33,142 nucleotides of DNA from Pseudoflavonifractor sp. An44 (GTDB lineage Bacteria > Bacillota > Clostridia > Oscillospirales > Oscillospiraceae), in assembly GCF_002161675.1 (NCBI RefSeq), contig NZ_NFIH01000028.1, positions 1 through 33,142 on the forward strand, in the 5' to 3' direction. Made by a program: the position numbers and the translations under genes. Each line of letters opens with the position of its first letter. Within the stretch, counting starts at the first letter, position 1. Shown here piece by piece: positions 1 through 7,121 of the stretch. The notes beneath the pieces were generated by a model. That model searched no databases, was not told where the DNA came from, and saw only the letters and a list, made by a program, of their open reading frames with translations.

Positions 1-1
1 G

Positions 2-562
2 CAGGATCTGGTGGACGCTCTGGATGCCGCCAAGAAGGTGGCTGAGGACGGCGACGCCATGCAGGAGGACGTGGACAAGGCCGCTGGTGACCTGCTCAAC
101 GCCATTCTGGCCCAGCGCTTCAAGGCGGACAAGTCCATCCTGGAAGACCTCATCGGCAAGGCCAAGGGCATGGACCTCACCGGCTACACCGCTGAGTCCG
201 TGGCCACCTTCCGCACCGCTCTCAAGGCCGCCCAGGCTGTGATGGCTGACGCCAACCTGTCCGAGGACGACCAGAAGGTCGTGGACGACGCTGTGGCCGC
301 TCTGAGCGCCGCCATGGACGGCCTCACCGCTGAGGGTGAGACCCAGCCCAGCGACAAGCCTGAGGCCACGGACAAGCCCGAGGCCACCGATAAGCCCGAG
401 GGCACCGACAAGCCCGACGCCACTCAGAAGCCTGAGGGCGAGAAGCCCGCTCAGACTGGCGACACCAACAACGTGATGGTTCCCGTCATCGTGGTCGTCG
501 TCTGTGTGGTGTGCCTGCTGGCTGTGGTTGTGGTTGCTCGCAAGCGCAGCAGCAAGCACTAA
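2..562 (+). CDS. C-terminal part of a sortase-anchored FIVAR-repeat surface protein (5' end outside window)
   Basis: The reading frame is open from the left edge, so only the last 186 residues are visible. They contain helical FIVAR-type repeat sequence (motifs KADKSILEDLIGKA, TAESVATFRTAL, SEDDQKVVDDAVAAL), then a Thr/Pro/Glu/Lys linker of four 18-bp repeats encoding DKPEAT-like units (353-424), then a cell-wall sorting signal: KPAQTGD, a hydrophobic span and a basic RKRSSKH tail. The signal is a PAQTGD variant of LPXTG, as often seen in Clostridia. The protein is therefore probably exported and covalently anchored; its catalytic or binding part lies upstream and is unknown. The tail is nearly identical to that of the protein ending at 32357. 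Codon use is like that gene (many CTG, GCT, CGT, AAG), typical of well expressed genes here. Confidence 0.9.
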   Translation, partial: QDLVDALDAAKKVAEDGDAMQEDVDKAAGDLLNAILAQRFKADKSILEDLIGKAKGMDLTGYTAESVATFRTALKAAQAVMADANLSEDDQKVVDDAVAALSAAMDGLTAEGETQPSDKPEATDKPEATDKPEGTDKPDATQKPEGEKPAQTGDTNNVMVPVIVVVVCVVCLLAVVVVARKRSSKH

Positions 563-603
563 TCCACGCCTGAGCACACATTAGAGCTCTGATAAGCGAC
601 AAG

Positions 604-640
604 AGCCCGGAGGAAGCAACTGCTTCCTCTGGGCTTTTTT
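604..640 (+). terminator. Rho-independent terminator of the left-edge surface protein
   Basis: A 15-bp stem (604-618 with 621-635, one G-T pair) is followed by a T run. The same hairpin, with one base changed, follows the paralogous surface gene at 32397. Confidence 0.92.
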
Positions 641-721
641 GTCCGTTTATAGGGCTCCCTTGTGCCACAGGAGCGGTCAGCCGCTAGGATGATGGAAGGA
701 TTGTACTCCTCCGATTTCCTT

Positions 722-1256
722 GGCGCAAACCAGCGCCCCCGCCGGGGACGCTCCGCTGGGCCCGATTTCTCCCCGATGAGAAATCGGGGAAAGAATCGCC
801 AAAGGCGGGGCCTTCCCCCGCCTTGTGGAATCCACCCCGCGGTACTGGCTGTCCCTGCGTGCTCCTCTTTTCGGCCCTTGGACGGGTGGGGTCACATGGA
901 TGGCATGGAAGTTCCACAGAATACACCTGCTTCTGTGGAAACTTGTACTTCTATCGCCGGGGCCTTACCCGGGTGAGCCGCTGTTCCCAGCTATCGGCGG
1001 CGGGAACGCCGCTTCTCCGGGGTGAGGCCCTGGAAGGAGAGGCACCATCTTACAGAGAAGGGGGCGCTTCCCATAGACTTGCCAGGCCATCCATGTGACC
1101 CCACCAGGGCCTGGGCCGACCGTAGGCTTGACGCAGGTCCAGCCTCGTACCCCAGGGAGGTCCTTAGGGGGGAACGCCCTAAGCGGGTTTTGGTTCCTTT
1201 TGACCGAGCAAAAGGAACCCCCAGCGGGAAGCGTCCCCACCAGGCTGGCAAGCCTG
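722..1256. repeat. Large palindromic intergenic element, copy A1
   Basis: About 535 bp of non-coding sequence shared with 8522-9065, 20241-20764 and 32548-33051. Ends are imperfect inverted repeats (744-760 against 1220-1238). Internal parts are also inverted: the 19 bp at 885-903 recur exactly inverted at 1087-1105, and GTTCCC (983-988) mirrors GGGAAC (1002-1007), so the whole copy is one imperfect palindrome centred near 995. The left terminal hairpin is 761-771/778-788 with loop CCCGAT; the right one is 1192-1202/1209-1219 with loop ACCGAG. Inner hairpins follow, such as GGCGGGG/CCCCGCC at 804-822. Open frames inside are not conserved between copies, so I see no gene in 563-1339. Confidence 0.88.
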
Positions 1257-1290
1257 AACTGGTTCAAAAAGAAGGACAATCCCCCTGTGA

Positions 1291-1330
1291 TTAAAAAAAT
1301 ATCCCCGTGAAACCAAAGCTTCACGGGGAT
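1291..1330 (-). terminator. Terminator of the GNAT operon
   Basis: ATCCCCGTGA (1301-1310) pairs with 1321-1330; on the minus strand the hairpin runs into a T-rich stretch (1291-1300 reversed). It lies 10 bp after the stop of the GNAT gene. Confidence 0.85.
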
Positions 1331-1339
1331 GGATAGAAA

Positions 1340-1849
1340 TTACAAATTCAAATACATAGGAATACAGCCCTCAATAAAACGATTGGACGGCATTTCCATC
1401 AGCTCCACAAAGGAGCCAAATCCATGACGCTGATAGAAGGTTACGGCTTCGGGCACCGAGTATAACACAATGTGGTTTGCTCCACACTGTGTTTCCACAA
1501 TGGTGTAGATTAACTGGATGAGATAGTACAGGCAGTAGTCGCTCCAATGCCCCTGATCTTCGCCGGAGTTGGGAAACACCTGATGTTGATACGTTTCATC
1601 CAGAGCAAAAATCTTAATTTCAATGGCGGGTGTGAGATTGAAGTGGGAGCCGGAGTGAATCACAATGCCGCTGCATGACAGGGCAGCAATTCCCACAAGC
1701 TGTGTTTTGTCCGAGTCAGCCCAGAAACAATATGGTACAGCATCCTCATCCCACAGAAATTTCTCACGAAAATAGTCGTTGATACCGGCATGGCCGCAGT
1801 GAAAGGAAATCTGGTCCAGATCCTCTGGGGTGGCCTGAGAACAAATCAT
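1340..1849 (-). CDS. GNAT-family N-acetyltransferase
   Basis: The 169-residue protein has the GNAT fold signature most clearly at the C-terminal side: VPEAVTFYQRHGFGSFVEL, the usual 'A..FY.R.GF' segment near the end of the fold. A central beta strand (AIEIKIFALDE) is followed by a region that should hold the pyrophosphate-binding loop, although a canonical QxxGxG/A is not evident. The substrate cannot be told. The start codon overlaps the stop of the upstream small gene (ATGA), so the two are translationally coupled. GNAT enzymes paired with a small upstream partner include toxins that acetylate aminoacyl-tRNA (TacT type), but others are ordinary acetyltransferases. Base composition is more AT-rich than the flanking house-keeping genes, which suggests acquired DNA. 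Confidence 0.8.
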   Translation of the reverse strand: MICSQATPEDLDQISFHCGHAGINDYFREKFLWDEDAVPYCFWADSDKTQLVGIAALSCSGIVIHSGSHFNLTPAIEIKIFALDETYQHQVFPNSGEDQGHWSDYCLYYLIQLIYTIVETQCGANHIVLYSVPEAVTFYQRHGFGSFVELMEMPSNRFIEGCIPMYLNL

Positions 1850-2052
1850 GGGTTGCGGCTAGATCGTCTGGTTTTCACAGCCTGAATCTGACGGTCCAGC
1901 TGTTGCAGACGGGAAGGACTAGCTGTGTGAAGTTCAGCTTGCCGAATCTTCTGGAGAGCATCCAGAACAGTGGTGTTGGGCTGGTGTAACTTCTGCTCCA
2001 TGTTGGAATCCATGCGAAACGCCTCCCGACAAGGGACTGCAAACAACGCCAT
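1846..2052 (-). CDS. Small basic protein of unknown function, coupled to GNAT gene
   Basis: 68 residues starting MALFAVPCREAF. This ATG is chosen because AAAGGAGG lies 7-8 nt upstream, while the longer reading would start inside the promoter (-10 at 2109). The C-terminal half is helical and basic (LQQLDRQIQAVKTRRSSRNP). I do not recognise the family; it lacks an obvious ribbon-helix-helix or HTH signature. Being first in a two-gene operon that ends in a GNAT, and having an inverted repeat in the promoter, it resembles an antitoxin gene by position only. It could equally be an accessory protein. Confidence 0.6.
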   Translation of the reverse strand: MALFAVPCREAFRMDSNMEQKLHQPNTTVLDALQKIRQAELHTASPSRLQQLDRQIQAVKTRRSSRNP

Positions 2053-2108
2053 TTTGGTGCCTCCTTTCTTTTGTATGCTATGTTTCTTCTTGGTTTCCTT
2101 TCGTTTCA

Positions 2109-2137
2109 ATCATATCACGCCCTGATATAAACTTCAA
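2109..2137 (-). promoter_or_regulatory. Promoter with inverted repeat for the small-protein/GNAT operon
   Basis: On the minus strand: -35 TTGAAG (2132-2137), 17-bp spacer, -10 TATGAT (2109-2114). The spacer and the edge of the -10 carry a perfect inverted repeat, ATATCAcgcccTGATAT (2112-2128), placed where a repressor would block RNA polymerase. Confidence 0.7.
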
Positions 2138-2282
2138 GAAACATTATATATATTTTATCATATAAATATTCCTTTCAGATTTTTCAGTGCGGTATCACCT
2201 GAATCTCGGCACACAAGTTTTCAGCCGTGGAAACACCTCTCCACCAGGGTAGTCTGGCAACGCAGTTTCCAGTGTGCTGGGC

Positions 2283-2358
2283 GTAGGGGCCGGGCTTGCC
2301 CGGCCCGAAACCAGGGCAGTGCCAGGGGAGAAGCGGGAGGGGCAAGCCCCTCCCCTAC
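2283..2358. repeat. GTAGGGG short palindromic repeat, copy B1
   Basis: A 76-bp intergenic unit bounded by GTAGGGG and CCCCTAC, with two internal hairpins (GGGCTTGCCC type and GGGGCTTGCCCC type). Related copies lie at 8310-8389 and, inverted, 17938-18017. Confidence 0.8.
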
Positions 2359-2394
2359 GGCGGTCTGCCCGGCAGTATGGTGAAAAAGGGCAAA

Positions 2395-2429
2395 AAATCC
2401 CCGTGAAACCTGAGGTTTCACGGGGATTT
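2395..2429 (-). terminator. Terminator after divIVA
   Basis: A 16-bp stem (about 2395-2410 with 2414-2429) with loop TGA or slightly larger. On the minus strand it is followed by TTTTTGCCC. It starts 8 bp after the divIVA stop. Confidence 0.88.
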
Positions 2430-2436
2430 GATGTAC

Positions 2437-3114
2437 TCACTTGATCTGGTAGTCCTTGCCAAACTGCAAGTCGTCAAACCGGCGGGTAGCATCCAGATAC
2501 AGATCGTCCACGGGGTCGTTCTTGGGCTGCTGGGATTGCTGGAGGGGCTGAGAAATGGTGGGCTCCTCCACTTCCTCCTCCTCAGAGGTGAGGTCCTCCA
2601 CGGGGGTGGTGGGCCCTTCCGGGACAATGGACTGGGCCATGGCGGCCTGAGCCATCTCGGGGGGGACCATCTGGCCCAGACGGGACAGGTAGTCCAGCTC
2701 CTCCTGGTGGAGGGCGTGGAGCTTCATGACGTAGTCCGCCGTGGCCTTCTGGGCCTGCTGGAGCCGGAACTCCTCTGCGGCGATCTCCGCCTCCAGCTTG
2801 GATTTGCGAGCCTGAGCCTCCTGGGTGGCGTCCTGCTCCAGCTGGGTCTTCTTCTTCTCCGCGTCGCTGACCATGGAGTCGGCCATCTGCTGGGCAGCCA
2901 GCAGGGTCTTACGCATGGCCACGTCGGTGGCCCGGTACTCTTCGATGGAATCGGAGAGCACCTTCAGCTTATTTTTCAAAATGGTGTTGTCGTTGTACAG
3001 TGCGGTGTAGTCCTCGGTGAGCTGATCGAGGAACTCATCCACCATGGTCATGTTGTAGCCGCCAAAGGTCGCTTTGGCAAAGACATGGCTGGCTACCTCC
3101 TGCGGAGTCATCAT
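2437..3114 (-). CDS. divIVA: DivIVA-domain cell division/polarity protein
   Basis: 225 residues. The N-terminus (TPQEVASHVFAKATFGGYNMTMVDEFLDQL) is the DivIVA lipid-binding domain: bacterial DivIVA/GpsB proteins begin with P-x-D/E-I..K.F...GY...EVD.FL. A long coiled coil follows (about residues 30-150, rich in E, K, A, Q), then an acidic, Pro/Gln-rich tail. DivIVA assembles at negatively curved membrane, at septum and poles, and recruits division or wall-synthesis partners. The ATG at 3114 has AAAGGAG upstream; a second ATG directly follows. It is the last gene of the yggS-sepF-divIVA run, 49 bp after sepF. The ylmG and ylmH genes that usually lie between these genes in Firmicutes are absent. 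Confidence 0.92.
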   Translation of the reverse strand: MMTPQEVASHVFAKATFGGYNMTMVDEFLDQLTEDYTALYNDNTILKNKLKVLSDSIEEYRATDVAMRKTLLAAQQMADSMVSDAEKKKTQLEQDATQEAQARKSKLEAEIAAEEFRLQQAQKATADYVMKLHALHQEELDYLSRLGQMVPPEMAQAAMAQSIVPEGPTTPVEDLTSEEEEVEEPTISQPLQQSQQPKNDPVDDLYLDATRRFDDLQFGKDYQIK

Positions 3115-3163
3115 TGTGCAAGTCTCCTTTATTTCTATTTCTCACAACAAACAAAACCGGGGC

Positions 3164-3610
3164 TTAGAAATACAGCCCGTTGTTCTCCAGTTCATCAATC
3201 AGGTCACCCATGATCTCCACGTTGTAGGGGGTCATGATGTAGGTGGCCATGGACACCTTCTTGATGGTGCCCTCGTTGGCGTAGGTCACGCCGGAGAGGA
3301 AGTCGATGAGACGGCGGGCCACGGTCTTGTCGGTCTGCTCCAGGTTCAGCACAACGGTGCGCTTCTCCCGCAGGTGATCGGCGATTTCAGAGGCATTTTC
3401 AAAGCGTTCGGGCTTGACCAGCACCACCTGCAGCTGGGTGGTGGTGTGGATGTTGACCACCTTGTTGTTGCGGCGCTCAGACTCGCTGGTGCGGGTGGTC
3501 TCGCTGGCGGGTGCGTTGTGGTTCACAGGGGCAAAATCCTCCTCGTAATCATCGTCGTCCTCATCCTCGTAAGGACGGGCCAGACGCTTCAGTTCATCCA
3601 AAAAGCTCAT
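3164..3610 (-). CDS. sepF: Cell division protein SepF
   Basis: 148 residues. The N-terminal MSFLDELKRLARPYEDEDD is the amphipathic membrane-anchoring helix followed by an acidic linker; the C-terminal domain (VVLVKPERFENASEIADHLREKRTVVLNLE, then RRLIDFLSGVTYANEGTIKKV) is the SepF/YlmF fold. SepF tethers FtsZ filaments to the membrane and polymerises into rings. Length matches the family. It sits between yggS and divIVA as in the classic division-cluster neighbourhood of Gram-positive bacteria and is probably co-transcribed with both. A GGGAG ribosome site precedes the ATG. Confidence 0.96.
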   Translation of the reverse strand: MSFLDELKRLARPYEDEDDDDYEEDFAPVNHNAPASETTRTSESERRNNKVVNIHTTTQLQVVLVKPERFENASEIADHLREKRTVVLNLEQTDKTVARRLIDFLSGVTYANEGTIKKVSMATYIMTPYNVEIMGDLIDELENNGLYF

Positions 3611-3637
3611 GGGTGAGAACTCCCTTCTATATATCGT

Positions 3638-4348
3638 TCAAAATGGGTTGGAAATGGGCGAACGAGGGCCAAAAATCGCCGTCCCCACCCGGATATGAGT
3701 GGCGCCGGCGGCAATGGCTGCGGTGAAATCGCCGCTCATCCCCATGGACAGTATCTTGGTATCTGTTTTATTATCTCCCATTCTGTCCTGTATGTCAACA
3801 GCAAGAGCCTGCAATTTATGAAAAAACGGTAAATTTTCCTCAGGAAAGGTTGCGGCGGGGGGAATGCACATCAGGCCTCTCAGGCGCACGTGGTCCAGCT
3901 GCCCACACAGCTGGGCGGCGGGCAGCACATCGGGGACAAAAAAGCCGGATTTGGACGGCTCCTGGGCCAGATTGACCTCCAGCAAAATGTCCTGAACCAG
4001 CCCGGCCTTCCCTGCCTGCTTGTCAATTTCCAGCAGCAGCTTCTGGGAGGACACCGAGTGGATCAAATCCACCTTGCCCATGAGGTATTTCACCTTGTTG
4101 GTCTGCAAGTGGCCGATGAAGTGGACCTGTGCCCCCTCATAGGCCCCCGCTTCCCAGTGGGCGGTGAGCTCCTGCACCCGGTTCTCCCCGCACACCGTCA
4201 CTCCGGCGGCAATGGCCTGCCGGATGACGTCGTCGGATTGGGTCTTGGTGGCGGCCACCAGGGTGATCTCCGCCGGGTCCCGGCCAGCGGCCAGGGCGGC
4301 GGCCCGGATTTCTTCCACAACGTGGGCTAAATTTGTGGAAATACTCAT
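3638..4348 (-). CDS. yggS: YggS/YlmE-family pyridoxal-phosphate-binding protein (PLPBP)
   Basis: 236 residues, the family's usual size. The PLP-binding lysine is in LVAATKTQ (Lys35), and the family motifs GENRVQEL, HFIGHLQTNKVK, LEVNLAQEPSKSGF, LRGLMCIPP and LSMGMSGDFTAAIAAGATHIRVGTAIFG are all present, giving a complete alanine-racemase-type TIM barrel. Known members have no clear enzymatic activity and maintain PLP homeostasis and amino-acid balance. The start overlaps the stop of the upstream HlyD-like gene by 4 nt (ATGA) and sepF begins 27 bp downstream, so these genes form a transcription unit. Confidence 0.95.
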   Translation of the reverse strand: MSISTNLAHVVEEIRAAALAAGRDPAEITLVAATKTQSDDVIRQAIAAGVTVCGENRVQELTAHWEAGAYEGAQVHFIGHLQTNKVKYLMGKVDLIHSVSSQKLLLEIDKQAGKAGLVQDILLEVNLAQEPSKSGFFVPDVLPAAQLCGQLDHVRLRGLMCIPPAATFPEENLPFFHKLQALAVDIQDRMGDNKTDTKILSMGMSGDFTAAIAAGATHIRVGTAIFGPRSPISNPF

Positions 4349-5613
4349 GAGCGCACCACCATCCCGTCGGTGATGTTGGTGGTGTTGAGGATGACCTCGT
4401 CCCCGGCCCGGAGGCGGGAAGAGGCGGTCTCATCCACCGGCTGGACCAGGTAGAAGGAGTCGTCGTCGCTGTAGACCACCTTTACCTCCTGCCACTCGGC
4501 CTGGGTGCCCACCACGGTGTACACGCCGTAGGAGTTGACCTGGCTCTGGTTGCCCTGGTCGTCGGTGACGGTCTCGGTGTTCACCCGCAGGGCCTGGCGG
4601 GGGATGCGGATGCCCTCCACCTGCTGGGCGATGATGTCCACCGTCTGCTGGCGCAGAAGAGTGGTGTCAGACAGGTTGGTGTTGGTGGAGAAAATGGCCA
4701 TGGTCTGGTCGTTTTCCATGACCAAACGCTCCAAATTCATGGAAATCATGCCGTAGTAGTCGTCCGAGAAAGAAATTTTGTAGGTCTTGCCCTCCAGCAG
4801 GCCCTCCACCGACGGCTGGTCGATGAGGGTGGCCAGATACCAGGTGTTGTTGGTCACCACCTTGCCCAGGGCGGCCGGGGGGTCCGCCACCTCCTTGTGG
4901 AGCAGCTCGTTGAGCTGCTGCATGGTCAAAGAGGAGAGCATGGACGGGGTGATGAGGCTCTCAAAGCCGTCCACTTCCCCGGAGAAACACCCGGAGGCGG
5001 GGGAGGTGATGGTCTGAGACACCTGGCTGAGGGAGGCGTTGAGGGAGTCCAACTGCTTTTGCTTGTCGGAAATCAGTTGTTTGATCTGGGTGGCGGCCTC
5101 GGTGTTGCCGTAGCTGTAATCCCGCTGGAACACCATGGTGCGCAGGTGGAGGGCGGAGTCCTCCAGAGTGGACAGGTCACCGGAGGCGGCCAGGGAACGG
5201 ATGGCCACCATGGAAGAGATCACCTCTTCGTCCAGCTTGGAGGAGTTGGTGGCCTGGGTGCCGGTGGACAGAGAGTACTCCAGCTGCTGAATCTCCGCCT
5301 CCAGGGACTGGATGGTTTGGCGGGTCTCCAGCGAGTCCTGACTGGCGTGAATCAGGGCAATTTGGCCGCCTTTGGACACCTTTTCCCCTTCGTCCAGTAG
5401 GATATCCACATACTGTCCGGTGGTGGAGATTACCTGTTCGTCCCGCACCAGAAGGGCGGAGGCCTCGGTGCCGATGTCCACCGAGTAGGAATAGGCGGTG
5501 GTGGTCACCAGGTCGGGTTTGAAGCCCAGGGCCAGATAGACGGCGAAATACAGAATCACCGCGGCGCAGATGACGCCGATGATGACTTTATTGACCAATG
5601 TACTCTCTTTCAT
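4345..5613 (-). CDS. HlyD-like membrane-anchored periplasmic-adaptor-type protein
   Basis: 422 residues from MKESTLVNK; this start is preferred over an upstream in-frame ATG because AAAAGGA lies 8 nt before it and the extra N-terminus lies in repeat DNA. A single membrane span (about residues 8-28) is followed by a barrel-sandwich/lipoyl-like segment (ALLVRDEQVISTTGQYVDILLDEGEKVSKGGQIALI), a coiled coil (about residues 100-200), and a C-terminal beta-barrel region. This is the layout of HlyD/RND adaptor subunits, but no ABC or RND partner is adjacent. Its overlap with yggS and nearness to sepF/divIVA suggest a role in the envelope or at division sites rather than drug export; that role is inference. 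Confidence 0.8.
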   Translation of the reverse strand: MKESTLVNKVIIGVICAAVILYFAVYLALGFKPDLVTTTAYSYSVDIGTEASALLVRDEQVISTTGQYVDILLDEGEKVSKGGQIALIHASQDSLETRQTIQSLEAEIQQLEYSLSTGTQATNSSKLDEEVISSMVAIRSLAASGDLSTLEDSALHLRTMVFQRDYSYGNTEAATQIKQLISDKQKQLDSLNASLSQVSQTITSPASGCFSGEVDGFESLITPSMLSSLTMQQLNELLHKEVADPPAALGKVVTNNTWYLATLIDQPSVEGLLEGKTYKISFSDDYYGMISMNLERLVMENDQTMAIFSTNTNLSDTTLLRQQTVDIIAQQVEGIRIPRQALRVNTETVTDDQGNQSQVNSYGVYTVVGTQAEWQEVKVVYSDDDSFYLVQPVDETASSRLRAGDEVILNTTNITDGMVVRS

Positions 5614-5684
5614 AGGCTCATTCCTTTTTTTATGTGGGAAACCTGCCCTTCCACTTGGCTTCGGTATCTTGTGGCTCTTTTGCG

Positions 5685-5762
5685 CCAGAAATGCGTTGCA
5701 TCTTCTTGAAATACACAAAGTATTTCTGCAAAGCTGCGCCTTTTTCTGACACAAAATATCTC
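5685..5762. repeat. AATACACAAAGTATT dispersed repeat, copy C1
   Basis: About 80 bp shared imperfectly with 18533-18636, including GCGCCA near the start, the perfectly conserved core AATACACAAAGTATT (a small hairpin) and a CTGCGC...TTTTTCTGAC stretch. It occupies the intergenic region between hfq and the HlyD-like gene. Confidence 0.65.
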
Positions 5763-5780
5763 ACAATCTACTCTTGCCAA
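5753..5780 (-). promoter_or_regulatory. Possible promoter of the HlyD-yggS-sepF-divIVA unit
   Basis: On the minus strand TTGGCA (5775-5780), 16-bp spacer, TATTTT (5753-5758). It overlaps the edge of repeat C1. The match is modest. Confidence 0.35.
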
Positions 5781-5868
5781 TGGAACGGCACGTTTCCCGG
5801 TTTGGGAAACCTGTGCCGATGGATTGGCACGGTTCCGTGGGGTTGGAACACGCCTTCCGAGTTGGGGA

Positions 5869-6111
5869 TTATTCCTCCATATTCACCGGTCGTTCCGGGG
5901 TGATGGTGGAAATGGCGTGTTTGTAGATGATTTGCTGTTTTCCGTCACTGACCAGCACCACCACATAGGGGTCAAAGGCGGTGATGACCCCCCGGAGCTG
6001 GAACCCGTTGATCAAAAAGACGGTGACCCGGGCGGCGGTGCGGCGGAGGGTGGACAGGACGGTGTCCTGGACGTTGGGCTGTTTGCCCACGGCGACTGCG
6101 GTAAAACTCAT
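5869..6111 (-). CDS. hfq: RNA chaperone Hfq
   Basis: 80 residues with both Sm motifs: VTVFLINGFQLRGVITAFDPYVVVLVSDGKQQIIYKHAISTI. The YKHAIS segment forms the proximal-face uridine-binding site. Hfq forms a hexameric ring that binds small RNAs and mRNAs. The ATG at 6111 is preceded by AAGGAG; a longer frame upstream is a read-through of miaA in another frame. It lies 56 bp after miaA, the miaA-hfq order being conserved widely in bacteria. Like other Firmicute Hfq proteins it lacks the long C-terminal tail of the enterobacterial protein. Confidence 0.96.
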   Translation of the reverse strand: MSFTAVAVGKQPNVQDTVLSTLRRTAARVTVFLINGFQLRGVITAFDPYVVVLVSDGKQQIIYKHAISTITPERPVNMEE

Positions 6112-6167
6112 ATATATCAGCACTCCTTTTCTTTTTTGGGCCAGGCGTGGCCTGTCCCAGAGTGCTG

Positions 6168-7121
6168 TTATTGTAAGCCATGGGCGTGGGCGAGTTCTGT
6201 CGAACTCGCGACGGCTTGGGAAAAATTGGGGTTTTCTCCCCAGCGAATCCAGTGGGTGTTGGGATTGCGGCGGAACCAGGTCAGCTGCCGCTTGGCGTAC
6301 TGCCGGGAGCGCAGCTTCACTTCCTCCGCCCCTTCCTCCACCGGGCGGCCCTGCTGAAGGGCGGAGATGATCTCTTTGTAGCCGATGGCCTGCATGGCGG
6401 TGCAGGTGGGAGGGATTCCGGCGTCCAGTAGCCGCCGTACCTCTTCCTCCAGCCCCTGCTCCATCATCACATCCACCCGGCGGTCGATGCGCTGCCACAG
6501 GTGGGGGCGCTCCTGAAAATCCAGGCCAATGGTCAGGGGATGATAGCGAGGCGGAATGGCCTGGGACTCCCGGTTGTGCTGGGAGATGGTTGTTCCGGTG
6601 GTGAGATACACCTCTAAGGCTCGGATGATGCGCTTTTCGTCGTTGGGGTGCAGCCGCTGGGCGGACTCCGGGTCCACCTGGGCCAGCTTGTCCCGCAGGG
6701 GCTCCAGCCCCTCCTCCCTGGCCTGCTGCTGGAGCTGCTGACGCACTCCGGCGGTGTCGGGGGCGAAGGGGGCGAACTCCCGCCCGGCCATGAGGTGGTC
6801 GATGTACAGCCCGGTGCCCCCTGCCACAATGGGCAGCTTGCCTCGGGCGAGAATGTCGTCCATAACGGGGATGGCCTGGGAGACATAGCGGCCCACGGAG
6901 AAGTTCTCCCAGGGGTCGGCCACGTCCAGCATGTGGTGGGGCACTCCCTGCATCTCCTCCGCTGTGGGCTTGGCGGTGCCAATGTCCATGCCACGGTAGA
7001 CCTGCATGGAGTCGGCGGACACCACTTCCCCGTTCAAAATCTGGGCCAGAGCCACCGCCAGGGCGGTTTTGCCGGAGGCGGTGGGGCCGCAGATGACCAG
7101 ACAGTCGGGCGTGTGGTTCAT
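6168..7121 (-). CDS. miaA: tRNA dimethylallyltransferase MiaA
   Basis: 317 residues from MNHTPDC. It transfers a dimethylallyl group from DMAPP to N6 of adenine-37 in tRNAs reading UNN codons. Visible motifs are the P-loop GPTASGKT (residues 12-19), SADSMQVYRGMDIGTAKPT (DMAPP/substrate region), VPHHMLDV, PIVAGGTGLYI, and the C-terminal RQYAKRQLTWFRR. The ATG at 7121 overlaps the mnmA stop (ATGA), favouring it over a GTG three codons upstream. The product is the substrate of MiaB (14215-15627), so two steps of the ms2i6A pathway lie in one window. Confidence 0.97.
   Translation of the reverse strand: MNHTPDCLVICGPTASGKTALAVALAQILNGEVVSADSMQVYRGMDIGTAKPTAEEMQGVPHHMLDVADPWENFSVGRYVSQAIPVMDDILARGKLPIVAGGTGLYIDHLMAGREFAPFAPDTAGVRQQLQQQAREEGLEPLRDKLAQVDPESAQRLHPNDEKRIIRALEVYLTTGTTISQHNRESQAIPPRYHPLTIGLDFQERPHLWQRIDRRVDVMMEQGLEEEVRRLLDAGIPPTCTAMQAIGYKEIISALQQGRPVEEGAEEVKLRSRQYAKRQLTWFRRNPNTHWIRWGENPNFSQAVASSTELAHAHGLQ

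Noticed and set aside
353-424. CRISPR-like tandem repeat
   Set aside because: Four adjacent 18-bp in-frame units without spacers; they encode the DKPEAT linker of the surface protein.
823-1324. Overlapping frames inside palindromic element A1 on both strands
   Set aside because: They are not preserved in the other copies and mirror each other only because the DNA is palindromic.
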